Positions 1-7,881 of a stretch of 64,000 bases of DNA are shown here, piece by piece. The DNA comes from Streptomyces curacoi (lineage in GTDB: Bacteria; Actinomycetota; Actinomycetes; Streptomycetales; Streptomycetaceae): NCBI RefSeq assembly GCF_001513975.1, contig NZ_KQ947988.1:580129-644128 (forward strand), given 5' to 3'. The translations under genes were made by a program, and so were the position numbers. The notes under the pieces were generated by a model that was not told the DNA's origin, did no database searches, and saw only the letters and a list, made by a program, of their open reading frames with translations. Each line of letters starts with the position of its first letter. Position 1 is the stretch's first letter.

Positions 1-750
1 CTGCTCGTCGGTGAGGATCGGGTTGGTGAAGAACGATCCGGCCGACCAGGTGTCGTGGTCCTCCGGGTCCAGGACCATGCCCTTGCCGGTGCGCAGCTTC
101 AGCACGGTCTCGCGAGCGGCGGCCAGCGGTACGCGGTCGCCGGGTTCGACGCCGAGGGCGCGGGCGGTCTCGGCGTACTTGAGGGGGGCGGAGAGGCCGT
201 CGGCGTCCTCCAGCTGGAAGCGGACGCGCAGGACGACGTGGCGCTCGGGGTCGGCCTTGAAGCGGCTGTGGCGGTAGGAGAAGGCGCAGTCGGCGTTGGG
301 GATGACGACGGTCCGGCCTGCCTGTCGGTCGTACGCGACGACCTCGGTGATCGTGGAGGAGACCTCCTGGCCGTAGGCGCCGACGTTCTGGATCGGCGTG
401 GCGCCTGCGGAGCCGGGGATACCGGCCAGGCACTCGATTCCGGCGAGCCCGGCCTCGACGGTGCGGCTGACCGCGTCGGTCCACACCTCGCCGGCGGCCA
501 GTTCGAGCGTGGTGCCGTGCAGTTCGAAGCCCTTGGTGGCGATGACCAGTGCGGTGCCCTCGAAGCCCTTGTCGCCGATGACCAGGTTCGATCCACCACC
601 GATGAGCAGCAGCGGGGTCCCACTGGCGTCGGCCTCGCGCACGACGTCGATCACCTCGGCGTCGGTGGTCGCGGTGACCAGGCGGGTGGCGGGGCCACCC
701 AGGCGGAAGGTGGTGAGGGGGGCGAGGGGGGCGTCGTGGAGTTGCTGCAC
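1..750 (-). CDS. murB: UDP-N-acetylmuramate dehydrogenase MurB, 3' end off the window
   Basis: MurB reduces UDP-GlcNAc-enolpyruvate to UDP-MurNAc with NADPH and FAD, a cytoplasmic step of peptidoglycan precursor synthesis. The reading frame is open from a GTG at 750 to the left edge. It shows the FAD-binding stretch LLIGGGSNLVIGD, then GIPGSAGATPIQNVGAYGQE, and near the edge the SAGSFFTNP motif that holds the catalytic serine. The last part of the protein lies outside the window. A hairpin (799-832) separates it from the MaoC pair upstream on the same strand. The family call is firm; the GTG start is the first good one but an upstream start cannot be excluded. Confidence 0.93.
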   Translation of the reverse strand, partial: MQQLHDAPLAPLTTFRLGGPATRLVTATTDAEVIDVVREADASGTPLLLIGGGSNLVIGDKGFEGTALVIATKGFELHGTTLELAAGEVWTDAVSRTVEAGLAGIECLAGIPGSAGATPIQNVGAYGQEVSSTITEVVAYDRQAGRTVVIPNADCAFSYRHSRFKADPERHVVLRVRFQLEDADGLSAPLKYAETARALGVEPGDRVPLAAARETVLKLRTGKGMVLDPEDHDTWSAGSFFTNPILTDEQ

Positions 751-798
751 GGGCTCAAGAGTACGAGACGGGGTGGGTGGGGCTACGCGCCTCTCTGC

Positions 799-832
799 GT
801 AAGGGGCGCCCGCCATGGCGAGCGCCCCTTAC
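799..832 (-). terminator. Rho-independent-type hairpin after the MaoC gene
   Basis: Perfect 11-bp inverted repeat, GTAAGGGGCGC (799-809) and GCGCCCCTTAC (822-832), with a 12-nt loop. It lies 20 bp beyond the stop of the minus-strand MaoC gene and before murB. There is no clear U-tract, as is common in Streptomyces terminators. Confidence 0.6.
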
Positions 833-852
833 CTCATGGCACGCGCGTGCCG

Positions 853-1281
853 TTACGCCAGCTGCACGACCGCCCGCGACATCCCGAGCACCTTGCGCTC
901 GTCGCTGGTCACGGTCAGGTCCACGCGGACCTTGTTGTCGTCCAGCTTGGCCGCGACCTTGCCGCTGACCTCGATCGTGGCGCCCTTGTCGTCGTTCGGT
1001 ACGACGACGGGCTTGGTGAAGCGGACGCCGTACTCGACGACCGCTCCCGGGTCGCCGGTCCAGTCGGTGACCACACGGATCGCCTCGGCCATGGTGAACA
1101 TGCCGTGGGCGATGACATCGGGCAGCCCGACCTCCTTGGCGAACTTCTCGTTCCAGTGGATCGGGTTGAAGTCGCCGGAGGCGCCCGCGTACTGGACGAG
1201 CGTGGCGCGGGTCACGGGGAAGGTCTGGGCGGGCAGTTCGGTGCCGACCTCGACGTCGCCGTACGCAATCTTCGCCGTCAT
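853..1281 (-). CDS. MaoC-type (R)-hydroxyacyl dehydratase, HadB-like
   Basis: This 142-residue protein carries the hydratase-2 motif in YAGASGDFNPIHWNE, with the catalytic Asp and His, so it is probably the active subunit of a hot-dog-fold dehydratase. Its partner gene lies directly upstream (stop at 1287) and lacks this motif, the same arrangement as the HadA/HadB pair of actinobacterial fatty acid synthesis. ATG 1281 is chosen because it falls just after the upstream stop; an ATG at 1290 would overlap it. The pair sits between rpmG and murB, as in other Streptomyces. The precise acyl substrate is not shown by the sequence. Confidence 0.85.
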   Translation of the reverse strand: MTAKIAYGDVEVGTELPAQTFPVTRATLVQYAGASGDFNPIHWNEKFAKEVGLPDVIAHGMFTMAEAIRVVTDWTGDPGAVVEYGVRFTKPVVVPNDDKGATIEVSGKVAAKLDDNKVRVDLTVTSDERKVLGMSRAVVQLA

Positions 1282-1286
1282 CGGTC

Positions 1287-1751
1287 TCACGCCTCCCCTT
1301 CTTCGGAGTCCACCGGGCGGGCCACCAGCTTCGTCCAGGCGGTCACCACGTGTTCGCCCGCCTCGTCGTGGACCTCGCCGCGGATGTCCAGGATCTCGTT
1401 GCCCGCCATGGTCTTGATCGCCTCGATGGTCGAGGTGACGGTCAGCCGGTCGCCGGCGCGCACCGGGCGGGTGTAGGCGAACTTCTGGTCGCCGTGCACC
1501 ACCCGGCTGTAGTCCAGGCCCAGCTGGGGGTCCTGGACGACCTGTCCCGCGGCCTTGAAGGTGATCGCGAAGACGAAGGTGGGCGGGGCGATCACATCGG
1601 AGTGGCCGAGCGCCTTGGCGGCCTCCGGGTCCGTGTACGCCGGGCTGGTGTCCCCCACCGCATCCGCGAACTCACGGATCTTCTCCCGGCCCACCTCATA
1701 GGGGTCGGTGGGCGGGTAGCTCCGCCCCACGAAGGACTGGTCGAGCGCCAT
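1287..1751 (-). CDS. MaoC N-terminal-type dehydratase subunit, HadA-like
   Basis: A 154-residue single hot-dog domain of the FAS1-type dehydratase N-terminal family. The region equivalent to the catalytic loop reads FADAVGDTSPAYTD, so the Asp-x-Asn-Pro-x-x-His signature of the active subunit is missing. It likely forms a heterodimer with the HadB-like protein encoded 5 bp downstream. The start at 1751 is fixed by an AGGAGGT ribosome-binding site about 8 nt upstream; the longer in-frame extension to 1811 has none. Role inferred: dehydration of 3-hydroxyacyl intermediates in fatty acid metabolism. Confidence 0.82.
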   Translation of the reverse strand: MALDQSFVGRSYPPTDPYEVGREKIREFADAVGDTSPAYTDPEAAKALGHSDVIAPPTFVFAITFKAAGQVVQDPQLGLDYSRVVHGDQKFAYTRPVRAGDRLTVTSTIEAIKTMAGNEILDIRGEVHDEAGEHVVTAWTKLVARPVDSEEGEA

Positions 1752-1887
1752 GGCTCGGCACCTCCTGATGTCTGCCTGGTGTCTGCTCCGGGTGACCTGC
1801 CGGCCGGTCACCCGGTCTGCCTTGCGGCGGTGGCCCGGTCTGCCGCGGCCGGTTGGGAACCGGGCGGTAACCGGGACCGAAACGACG

Positions 1888-1921
1888 CGAGGCCGCCCCC
1901 CGGTTAGTGGGGGCGGCCTCG
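1888..1921 (-). terminator. Terminator hairpin of rpmG
   Basis: Perfect 13-bp stem, CGAGGCCGCCCCC (1888-1900) and GGGGGCGGCCTCG (1909-1921), with an 8-nt loop, 15 bp past the rpmG stop. Confidence 0.75.
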
Positions 1922-1935
1922 TGTACGAGCCTGAT

Positions 1936-2100
1936 TTATCGCGTTTCGCGGTGCGCGGTGTGCGCGTTGCAACGCGGGCAGTGCTTCTTCATCTCAAGAC
2001 GATCCGGGTTGTTACGCCGGTTCTTCTTGGTGATGTAGTTCCGCTCCTTGCACTCCACGCAGGCCAGCGTGATCTTCGGGCGGACGTCGGTGGCAGCCAC
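1936..2100 (-). CDS. rpmG: 50S ribosomal protein L33
   Basis: A 54-residue basic protein of the large ribosomal subunit, the usual L33 length. It starts with GTG at 2100 and ends in TAA at 1936. Two CxxC pairs are present (CVEC near residue 15 and CPRC near residue 42), so this is the zinc-binding (C+) form rather than the cysteine-free paralogue that Streptomyces also carry and express under zinc limitation. The KERNYITKKNRRN core is typical. It lies just downstream of tRNA-Met and tRNA-Thr on the same strand and has its own terminator (1888-1921). Confidence 0.96.
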   Translation of the reverse strand: MAATDVRPKITLACVECKERNYITKKNRRNNPDRLEMKKHCPRCNAHTAHRETR

Positions 2101-2190
2101 GTGAGTGCTCCTAAGACGAACGGGTGGACTAATTCAACGCAAGAAAGAGTAGCCGATCGAAGGACCGACCCCGCAATCGGCTACTGTCAG

Positions 2191-2263
2191 TAGCGGTGAC
2201 CGGACTTGAACCGGTGACACAGCGATTATGAGCCGCTTGCTCTACCGACTGAGCTACACCGCT
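2191..2263 (-). tRNA. tRNA-Met (anticodon CAT)
   Basis: 73 nt. The acceptor arms AGCGGTG and CACCGCT pair fully, the anticodon loop is CTCATAA on a five-pair stem, and the T arm ACCGG-TTCAAGT-CCGGT is intact. The D-arm GCTC..GAGC and single-base variable-region features fit an elongator methionine tRNA. CCA is not encoded. It lies between tRNA-Thr and rpmG. Confidence 0.95.
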
Positions 2264-2309
2264 GCGATGCGATCGGGCCCCGTCTTGCGACGGGAACCTC
2301 TCACATCAG

Positions 2310-2382
2310 AGCCCCAAAACGGAATCGAACCGTTGACCTTCTCCTTACCATGGAGACGCTCTGCCGACTGAGCTATTGGGGC
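2310..2382 (-). tRNA. tRNA-Thr (anticodon GGT)
   Basis: 73 nt. Acceptor arms GCCCCAA and TTGGGGC pair fully. The anticodon stem TCTCC/GGAGA carries the loop ATGGTAA, giving anticodon GGT for Thr ACC/ACT codons. CCA is not encoded. It is the first gene of the tRNA-Thr, tRNA-Met, rpmG run. Confidence 0.95.
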
Positions 2383-2393
2383 GAGCGATGAAG

Positions 2394-2423
2394 ACATTAC
2401 ACGCTAGGCCGCCGTTCACCCAA
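2394..2423 (-). promoter_or_regulatory. Likely promoter of the tRNA-Thr/tRNA-Met/rpmG run
   Basis: On the minus strand, TTGGGT (2418-2423) is followed after 18 bp by TAATGT (2394-2399), placing transcription start a few bases before the tRNA-Thr 5' end. A TGTAAT reading with a 16-bp spacer is also possible. Confidence 0.4.
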
Positions 2424-2657
2424 ATCCGTTTCGCGGCACCCGCCGGGGGCCGATCGGATGACCGCTCAGCCGCCTCGCAGGCCACTGCGGTTACCGCGGG
2501 CAAGGCTGCCGTTCGGCGGACCACACCGGTACGACTATTCCGCTCCTGCGCGCCAGGGCCGGGTCGCCAGCCTAGGCTCGACTCACTCTGCGTGATCTTG
2601 CGTGCCCGGCGCACTCCCCCAAGCGCAGTCCCCGCAGCCCTGAGTCTCTGGAGCGCG

Positions 2658-3923
2658 ATGCCCGACAGCCAGCCCCAGCCGCCCCACTCGTCGTCCTCGT
2701 CGGGCTCGTCCGGACCGGCTGACCCGGCCGCCCTGCTGCTGTGCGGGGCGCGGCTGACCGACGGCCGGACCGTGGACGTACGGCTGGGCGGCGGACGCAT
2801 CGAGGCGGTCGGTACGGCCGGGAGCCTGGCGGCGGAGGGCACGCGCGCGTGCGGGGCGCGCGTGGACCTCGGCGGCTATCTGCTCCTGCCGGCCCCGGCC
2901 GAACCGCACGCCCACGGCGACACCGCGCTCTCCGCCGAAGCGGGCGGGCCCGTCTCGTACGACACCCAGGACGTCCAGCGCCGGGCCACGGAGGCCGCCC
3001 TGCTCCAGCTCGGGCACGGGGCGACCGCGCTACGGGCCCACGTGCGCGTGGGCGACGTGCAGGGGCTGGGCGCCCTGACCGCCGTACTGCAGGCACGGCG
3101 TTCGCTGCGCGGGCTCACCGAGTTGACCACGGTGGCGATGCCGCGACTGCTGACCGGTGTGGCCGGGGCCGACGGGCTGGCGATGCTGCGGGACGCGGTG
3201 AAGATGGGCGCGTCGGTGGTCGGCGGCTGCCCGGACCTGGACCCGGATCCGACGGGTTACGTGGAGGCCGTCCTGGAGGTCGCCTCCGAGCACGGGTGCC
3301 CCGTCGACCTGCACACCGACGCCACCGACCCGGCGCGCCTGGCCCGCCTGGCCGCGATGGCCGGCGGACTGCGCCCCGGGGTGACCCTCGGCCCGTGCGG
3401 CGGTTTGGGGCGCCTGCCCGCCCAGGTGGCCTCCCGTACCGCGGACCAGCTCGCGGCGGCCGGGGTGACGGTGGTGTGCCTGCCGCAGGGCGGCTGCGGG
3501 AGTGTGGAACGCCGGGGCACGGCGCCCGTACGACTGCTGCGCGCCGCCGGCGTGCGCGTCGCCGCCGGGAGCGGCGCCCTGCGGGACGTGTCGAACCCGG
3601 TGGGGCGCGGGGACCCGCTGGAGGCCGCCTATCTGCTGTCCTCGCGCCACGGGTTGCGCCCCGAGGACGCGTACGACGCCGTGAGCGCGTCGGCGCGTGC
3701 GGTGCTGGGTCTGCCCGAGGTGCGGGTGGAGGCGGGCTTCCCGGCCGAGCTGCTGGCGGTGCGCGGGGACCGGCTGGCGGGGGCGCTGTCGCTGGCGTAC
3801 AGCCGCATCGTGGTGCACCGGGGGCGCGTGGTGGCGCGGACCAGCGCGGTGCGGGAGTACTGCAACTCGGCCGTGGCGGCGGAGTTGGGGCTGCCTCGGC
3901 AGGGGCGGGGGGAGTTGTCCTGA
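2658..3923 (+). CDS. Amidohydrolase-family protein, cytosine-deaminase-like, active site degenerate
   Basis: A 421-residue protein with the two-part layout of CodA-like amidohydrolases: an N-terminal small beta domain (residues 20-65) followed by a barrel beginning with PAEPHAHGDTAL, which keeps the HxH metal pair. The second metal site appears as DLHTDATD. In E. coli CodA the matching segments hold Glu217, His246 and Asp313; here they read Ala (HTDA), Cys (GPCGGL) and Gly (GSGAL). Catalysis by the usual mechanism is therefore doubtful, and the protein may have a changed or non-catalytic role. Start at ATG 2658 is chosen over the long upstream extension, which runs over the tRNA-Thr gene and lacks a ribosome-binding site. 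Confidence 0.75.
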   Translation: MPDSQPQPPHSSSSSGSSGPADPAALLLCGARLTDGRTVDVRLGGGRIEAVGTAGSLAAEGTRACGARVDLGGYLLLPAPAEPHAHGDTALSAEAGGPVSYDTQDVQRRATEAALLQLGHGATALRAHVRVGDVQGLGALTAVLQARRSLRGLTELTTVAMPRLLTGVAGADGLAMLRDAVKMGASVVGGCPDLDPDPTGYVEAVLEVASEHGCPVDLHTDATDPARLARLAAMAGGLRPGVTLGPCGGLGRLPAQVASRTADQLAAAGVTVVCLPQGGCGSVERRGTAPVRLLRAAGVRVAAGSGALRDVSNPVGRGDPLEAAYLLSSRHGLRPEDAYDAVSASARAVLGLPEVRVEAGFPAELLAVRGDRLAGALSLAYSRIVVHRGRVVARTSAVREYCNSAVAAELGLPRQGRGELS

Positions 3924-4075
3924 GGGGGTGGCGTGAGCCCCGGGGGGTGAGCGTGGGCTTGGGGGTGGGCGTGGGCCTGAGGGTGGGCGTGGGCTTGGGG
4001 GCTGGGCGTGAGCTTGGCGCCGGAGTGCGTACGCCGGAGGCCGGCGTGTGCGAGGGGGGCCGGCGCTGACGGCTT
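3924..4075 (+). repeat. G-run-rich tandem repeat tract between genes
   Basis: Repeated GTGGGCGTGGGCTTGGGG-like units give more than ten closely spaced G-runs on the plus strand right after the amidohydrolase stop. This is a strong candidate for G-quadruplex formation in DNA or in the transcript tail. No gene is supported here. Confidence 0.6.
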
Positions 4076-4168
4076 GTGCGCTCGGCGCGTGCGTGTGGGG
4101 TTTGCGCCCTCAGGGACGTGACTGAAGTCGTGCGGCAGATGCGGCCGTCCGGGCGTACGGTCGGAAAC

Positions 4169-4825
4169 ATGCGCATTGTCATTGCTGGTGGTCATGGTCA
4201 GATCGCGCTGCGGCTGGAGAAGCTGCTCGCCGCGCGCGGCTACGAGGTCGCGGGGATCATCCGCAAGGCCGAACAGGGCGACGACCTGCGAGAGGCCGGC
4301 GCCGAACCCGTCGTACTGGACCTGGAGTCGGCCTCGGTCGAGGAGGCCGCGGCCTGTCTGCGGGGCGCCGACGCGGCGGTCTTCGCGGCCGGCGCGGGCC
4401 CGGGCAGCGGGTCGGCCCGCAAGGACACGGTGGACAAGGGGGCGGCGGTCCTGTTCGCGGACGCGGCGGTGCGAGCGGGCGTACGGCGCTTCCTGATCGT
4501 GTCCTCGATGGGCGCGAACCCGGAGCACGAGGGCAACGAGGTCTTCGACGTCTACCTGCGCGCCAAGGGCGAGGCCGACGAACACGTCCGCGGCCTGGAC
4601 GCCCTGGACTGGACGATCCTGCGCCCCGGCATGCTGACGAACGACGCCGGGAACGGCCTGGTACGCCTGGAAGCCCACACCGGCCGCGGCCCCGTCCCAC
4701 GCGACGATGTGGCCGCCGTACTGGCCGAACTGGTCGACACCCCGGCGACGGCCGGCCTGACGCTCGAACTGGTCAGCGGCTCGACCCCGGTGTCCGTGGC
4801 GGTGAAGTCGGTCGCGGGGAACTGA
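4169..4825 (+). CDS. NAD(P)-binding atypical SDR-like protein
   Basis: A 218-residue Rossmann-fold protein of the NAD(P)H-binding (NmrA/YwnB-like) group. The nucleotide-binding glycine motif is right at the N-terminus (IAGGHGQIALRL), a VFAAGAGPGSG stretch follows near residue 75, then FLIVSSMGAN and the YLRAKGEAD segment, which carries the Tyr-x-x-x-Lys-like pair. ATG 4169 puts the glycine motif at residue 7, the normal position, so the upstream extension is not used. It is monocistronic. Substrate unknown; related proteins act as epimerase- or reductase-like enzymes or redox sensors. Confidence 0.8.
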   Translation: MRIVIAGGHGQIALRLEKLLAARGYEVAGIIRKAEQGDDLREAGAEPVVLDLESASVEEAAACLRGADAAVFAAGAGPGSGSARKDTVDKGAAVLFADAAVRAGVRRFLIVSSMGANPEHEGNEVFDVYLRAKGEADEHVRGLDALDWTILRPGMLTNDAGNGLVRLEAHTGRGPVPRDDVAAVLAELVDTPATAGLTLELVSGSTPVSVAVKSVAGN

Positions 4826-4891
4826 ACATGGGCCCGCATGGGGTTCCCGCCGCGCGGGAGGCTCGGTGGGCTGTCGGAGCAGGGGCCGCCG

Positions 4892-5104
4892 TCAGAACAG
4901 CGGCAGCTGTCCGGGGAACTCGGGCACGACATAACCGTCCAATGCGGGCTGGGCTGCCCCCAGTTGGGCCTGCCGCCTCGATCCCGGACACGAGACGAGT
5001 TCGCCGTTCCCGCGCGCGCCGGGTGGGTCATGCCGTGCGAATCGACCGGCGACGACTGCGATCTCACGCCGGCACTCGGGGCAGTTTCTGCGACGCGTGG
5101 CCAT
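4892..5104 (-). CDS. Small hypothetical protein with an N-terminal CxxC
   Basis: A 70-residue protein that begins MATRRRNCPECRREI, followed by a His and a single later Cys, a possible incomplete zinc-ribbon. It ends in a hydrophobic PEFPGQLPLF tail. The start ATG at 5104, strong third-position GC and the absence of a competing frame suggest a real gene, but function is unknown. Confidence 0.55.
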   Translation of the reverse strand: MATRRRNCPECRREIAVVAGRFARHDPPGARGNGELVSCPGSRRQAQLGAAQPALDGYVVPEFPGQLPLF

Positions 5105-5191
5105 GGCGTCAGTGTGCCCCCGGCGGGACGCCAGGACGCGAGAACCCCGAGCAGTAGCTGACTGACGCCGGGACGCCTCGTCCCGCGCCGC

Positions 5192-5407
5192 TCACTGCTC
5201 CCACTCGTCCGGGCCGCTGCCCCGCCACTCGATCAGCCCGGACTGCCGCACCCACAGGTCGTCGACGTCCTCCAGTCCCGCGAGGCGCAGAAACTCGACG
5301 ATGTCCAGCAGCCCGTACGCGATGCCCAGGAACCGATCGTCGACTCGGACCCGCCTGCCGCCGTCCTCTGCGGGCGGGTAGATCACGATCGGCTGCGCGC
5401 TTGCCAT
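5192..5407 (-). CDS. Small hypothetical acidic protein
   Basis: A 71-residue protein starting MASAQPIVIYPPAED, with a GIAYGLLDIVEFLRLAG helix and an acidic, Trp-containing tail ending WRGSGPDEWEQ. The longer frame upstream of 5407 runs through the tandem repeat at 5480-5550 and is not used. It has no signal peptide or membrane segment, and I recognise no family. Confidence 0.55.
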   Translation of the reverse strand: MASAQPIVIYPPAEDGGRRVRVDDRFLGIAYGLLDIVEFLRLAGLEDVDDLWVRQSGLIEWRGSGPDEWEQ

Positions 5408-5809
5408 GGGGCCAGCCTGCCGCCGAGGCGGGCGAGGCGCACGGTTTGATGCGCCGGCCGCGGGACGGCCGTAGTCCGCCGTCCGGTGTCCTGCCCGGTG
5501 TCCGGTGTCCTGCCCGGTGTCCGGTGTCCGGTCTCCCGTCCGGTGTCCGGCGTGAGTCCTCTCACACTGCGGCCCCCGCGGCGCCCGCCGGGCGCAGAGC
5601 ACTCATGGCCATTCCCGGACGCCGGGTCCTCGCCGCCATCGACCGACCTTCGCGTCAGCCCTTAACCGATGAAATCCTCCCGCATTACTCCGATAACATG
5701 CTCGAACTCATGAACGATCACTGTCATCATCCGCCCTTCACCGCAAAACCGTGCCATCCGGCACAAAGGGCGGATCATCCACCCAAAGAATAACAAATCG
5801 GCCAGATAA
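5408..5809. other. Intergenic stretch with tandem repeats, turning AT-rich
   Basis: No gene is supported here. The left half holds a tandem array of CCGGTGTCCTGC-like units (about 5480-5550). From about 5680 onward the composition becomes clearly more AT-rich than anywhere else in the window and continues into the PAP2-type gene. Confidence 0.6.
5480..5550 (+). repeat. Tandem repeat of GTGTCCTGCCCG-like units
   Basis: Three to four imperfect copies built from CCGGTGTCCTGCCCGGTGT and shorter CCGGTGTCCGGT units. They lie outside any supported coding region. Confidence 0.7.
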
Positions 5810-7186
5810 TTGATACCTCGAGCATCGCGGGTGCTTTCGCGAATAAACTGCATAATTAAGAGCGCCACATGGCGTCAACCGCGCGCGATATTGTGGGCCG
5901 CGGCTGGTGTGGTGACCCTCGGATTCCTGATCGCGCTGGAGATCGCCGCTCGCCGCTACGGCCTGCCAGGACCCATCACCAGCCAGGCGCAAGAGATTAT
6001 ATTCCCGCCTAAATCTGGCTTTCTGTTGTACGCCAGTATGGCGTTGATGATGGTGGTGCTCACCTGGCGGCAACGGTTCATAGCAATTGCCGCCGCGATC
6101 GGCATCGACGTCGTCTTCTTGCTCGTGCGGTGGGTGATCGACGCGAAGACGACCGAGGGCCACCCTTTCGGCAACGGTGCCTTGTGGGTGATTCTGGGCT
6201 GTGCGTTCATCGCGGTCACGCGCCGCACGGGCCAGGAACGGGTCCTGCTGCTGAAGGGCGTCGGGCTGGGTCTGCTGCTGGTGGCCGGCCGCAAGACCGG
6301 CGATACGTGGCTCCTCATCACGTCGAAGACCCGCCCGATGGTGCTCGACCAGTACCTGGCAACCGCCGATCACGCGCTGGGCAACCCGTCGTGGGTGGTG
6401 GGCCGGATAGTCAGGGCCACCGGTCCGGTCGGCCCCCATGTTCTCGACTGGGTCTACGTCCAGCTCGCGGTGGCCGCGGTCGTCTTCGCGCTGTACCAGC
6501 TGCGCCACGTGGCCGTCGAGCGGCGATTCCCGGGCCACCATCTCGTCCGCACCTTCTTGGTGATCGGCCTCCTCGGGCCGGGCATCTACATGATCTTCCC
6601 GGTGGTCGGCCCGATCTTCGCCTACGGCACCGGCGCCTTCGGTACCGGCGGCGGGCACTGGGCGATGGCCAACCTGTGGCCGGACATCCCGCCACCGAGC
6701 AATAACCCGCACCCCATGCTTTACGACGAGATCACCCCCCGCAACTGCATGCCCAGCCTGCACACAGCGTGGGCTACCGCGATATTCATTCATTCCCGCA
6801 AGGGCCCACTGATTCTGCGATTCGCCGGCGCGTTCTGGTTGATCACCACCCTCGGCGCAACGCTGGGATTCGGCTACCACTACGGCGTGGATCTCATTGC
6901 CGGCGTGGTTTTCGCGCTCACGATCGAGGCGGCTCTCCGCTCGCTCGAACGCGGCTGGGATCGGTCGGGAATCCAGTTGGTCGCCTACGGCACGACTGTC
7001 TTTGCCGCGCTCTTGGTGTCTTATCGCTATCTACCGGTGGAGATGGCCGAACATCCGTGGCTGTTCGGACCGCTTCTCATTCTGGCATTGGTCTCGGTGA
7101 TCCACTGCTACGTCCGGACAACCAGACTCTGGGAGCCCAGGCTCGCGCCAGTACGGCAGCCGGAACCGCAGCCCGAGCTGGTCTGA
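5810..7186 (+). CDS. PAP2-superfamily (Aur1/Ipt1-type) integral membrane protein
   Basis: About 458 residues with roughly ten hydrophobic segments spread along the length. The C-terminal half carries the PAP2 signature: NCMPSLHTAWA (the PSxH block, near residue 310) and GFGYHYGVDLIAG (the block with His and Asp), as in inositol-phosphotransferase-like PAP2 proteins. It probably handles a phospholipid or polyprenyl-phosphate substrate at the membrane. The start is uncertain: the frame opens at TTG 5810, but GTG 5831 and TTG 5891 are also possible and none has a good ribosome-binding site. Composition is more AT-rich than its neighbours and it lies on the 3' side of tRNA-Tyr, both hints of acquisition. 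Confidence 0.7.
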   Translation: MIPRASRVLSRINCIIKSATWRQPRAILWAAAGVVTLGFLIALEIAARRYGLPGPITSQAQEIIFPPKSGFLLYASMALMMVVLTWRQRFIAIAAAIGIDVVFLLVRWVIDAKTTEGHPFGNGALWVILGCAFIAVTRRTGQERVLLLKGVGLGLLLVAGRKTGDTWLLITSKTRPMVLDQYLATADHALGNPSWVVGRIVRATGPVGPHVLDWVYVQLAVAAVVFALYQLRHVAVERRFPGHHLVRTFLVIGLLGPGIYMIFPVVGPIFAYGTGAFGTGGGHWAMANLWPDIPPPSNNPHPMLYDEITPRNCMPSLHTAWATAIFIHSRKGPLILRFAGAFWLITTLGATLGFGYHYGVDLIAGVVFALTIEAALRSLERGWDRSGIQLVAYGTTVFAALLVSYRYLPVEMAEHPWLFGPLLILALVSVIHCYVRTTRLWEPRLAPVRQPEPQPELV

Positions 7187-7523
7187 GATCGTGAGCGACG
7201 TCCTCCTTCGTGAAGCCCAACACGGGGGTTGCCGCGTGCGTCAGGACGCCTCGGCCCAGCCTCCACCGCCAGCGTGGAGAAGCGGCTGCCCCCACCGGCC
7301 CTGTCGCCGCAGCGGATGGGCGGAGTTTTAGCGTCCCCCGGTCACGCCCGGGGGACGCCACTCGTTGGGCTGTGCTGCCACGCGTCCGCGCGAAGAAGCT
7401 GGCCGCCAACTCAGGAGCGCGCGAACCTCCAGATCGAGGCTGGCCTGCGCGAAGGGGACGGGATCTGCGCCTCCCCGGGACATCTGGGGAACGCACACTG
7501 ATCAGGATCGAGCCACAACGAAG
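7187..7523. other. Gene-free stretch next to tRNA-Tyr
   Basis: I see no convincing gene. Open frames here are short and in mixed phases. This is where an element integrated into the tRNA-Tyr 3' end would begin, but no integrase fragment and no copy of the tRNA 3' end is visible. Confidence 0.4.
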
Positions 7524-7565
7524 AGACCCCCTCCGATCTGCGTTTCCGCAGATCGGAGGGGGTCT
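7524..7565 (-). terminator. Strong terminator hairpin after tRNA-Tyr
   Basis: Perfect 19-bp stem (7524-7542 with 7547-7565) and a TTTC loop, nine bases past the tRNA 3' end. It is symmetric and may act on both strands. Confidence 0.85.
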
Positions 7566-7574
7566 TCCCCAGTG

Positions 7575-7656
7575 TGGCGGCGCTAGGATTCGAACCTAGG
7601 AAGGCTGAGCCGGCAGATTTACAGTCTGCTCCCTTTGGCCGCTCGGGCACACCGCC
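7575..7656 (-). tRNA. tRNA-Tyr (anticodon GTA)
   Basis: 82 nt with the long variable arm of a class II tRNA. The acceptor arm GGCGGTG pairs with CGCCGCC (one G-T), the anticodon stem is GCAGA/TCTGC with loop CTGTAAA, and the T loop TTCGAAT is standard. CCA is not encoded. In S. coelicolor the tRNA-Tyr gene is the attB of the integrative element SLP1; here it looks unoccupied. Confidence 0.95.
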
Positions 7657-7881
7657 GGGGTTGCTGCCGTTCGAACCGCTTTTCGGCGGTGCTCCCTGGC
7701 AACGACGTAAACAATACCCGATCCGGAGGGGTGCTTCGCCACCCGATTGATCGCCTCCCGGGGGACGAGGGGTGGCTAGGCTTGTCCGGATGCGGTCCGG
7801 GCCTGCCCCGGGTTCGGCGGCCGCCCCCCACGCCCGCCGACACGCACCCCATACGCACCCCGATACAAGGAGCCACAGGAC

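Noticed and set aside
7187..7523. Short plus-strand frames between the PAP2 gene and tRNA-Tyr
   Set aside because: They run through the terminator stem, lack ribosome-binding sites and resemble no family.
5600..7574. An integrated SLP1-like element at tRNA-Tyr
   Set aside because: No integrase, excisionase, transfer or replication gene and no second copy of the tRNA 3' end was seen. Only a low-GC gene is present.
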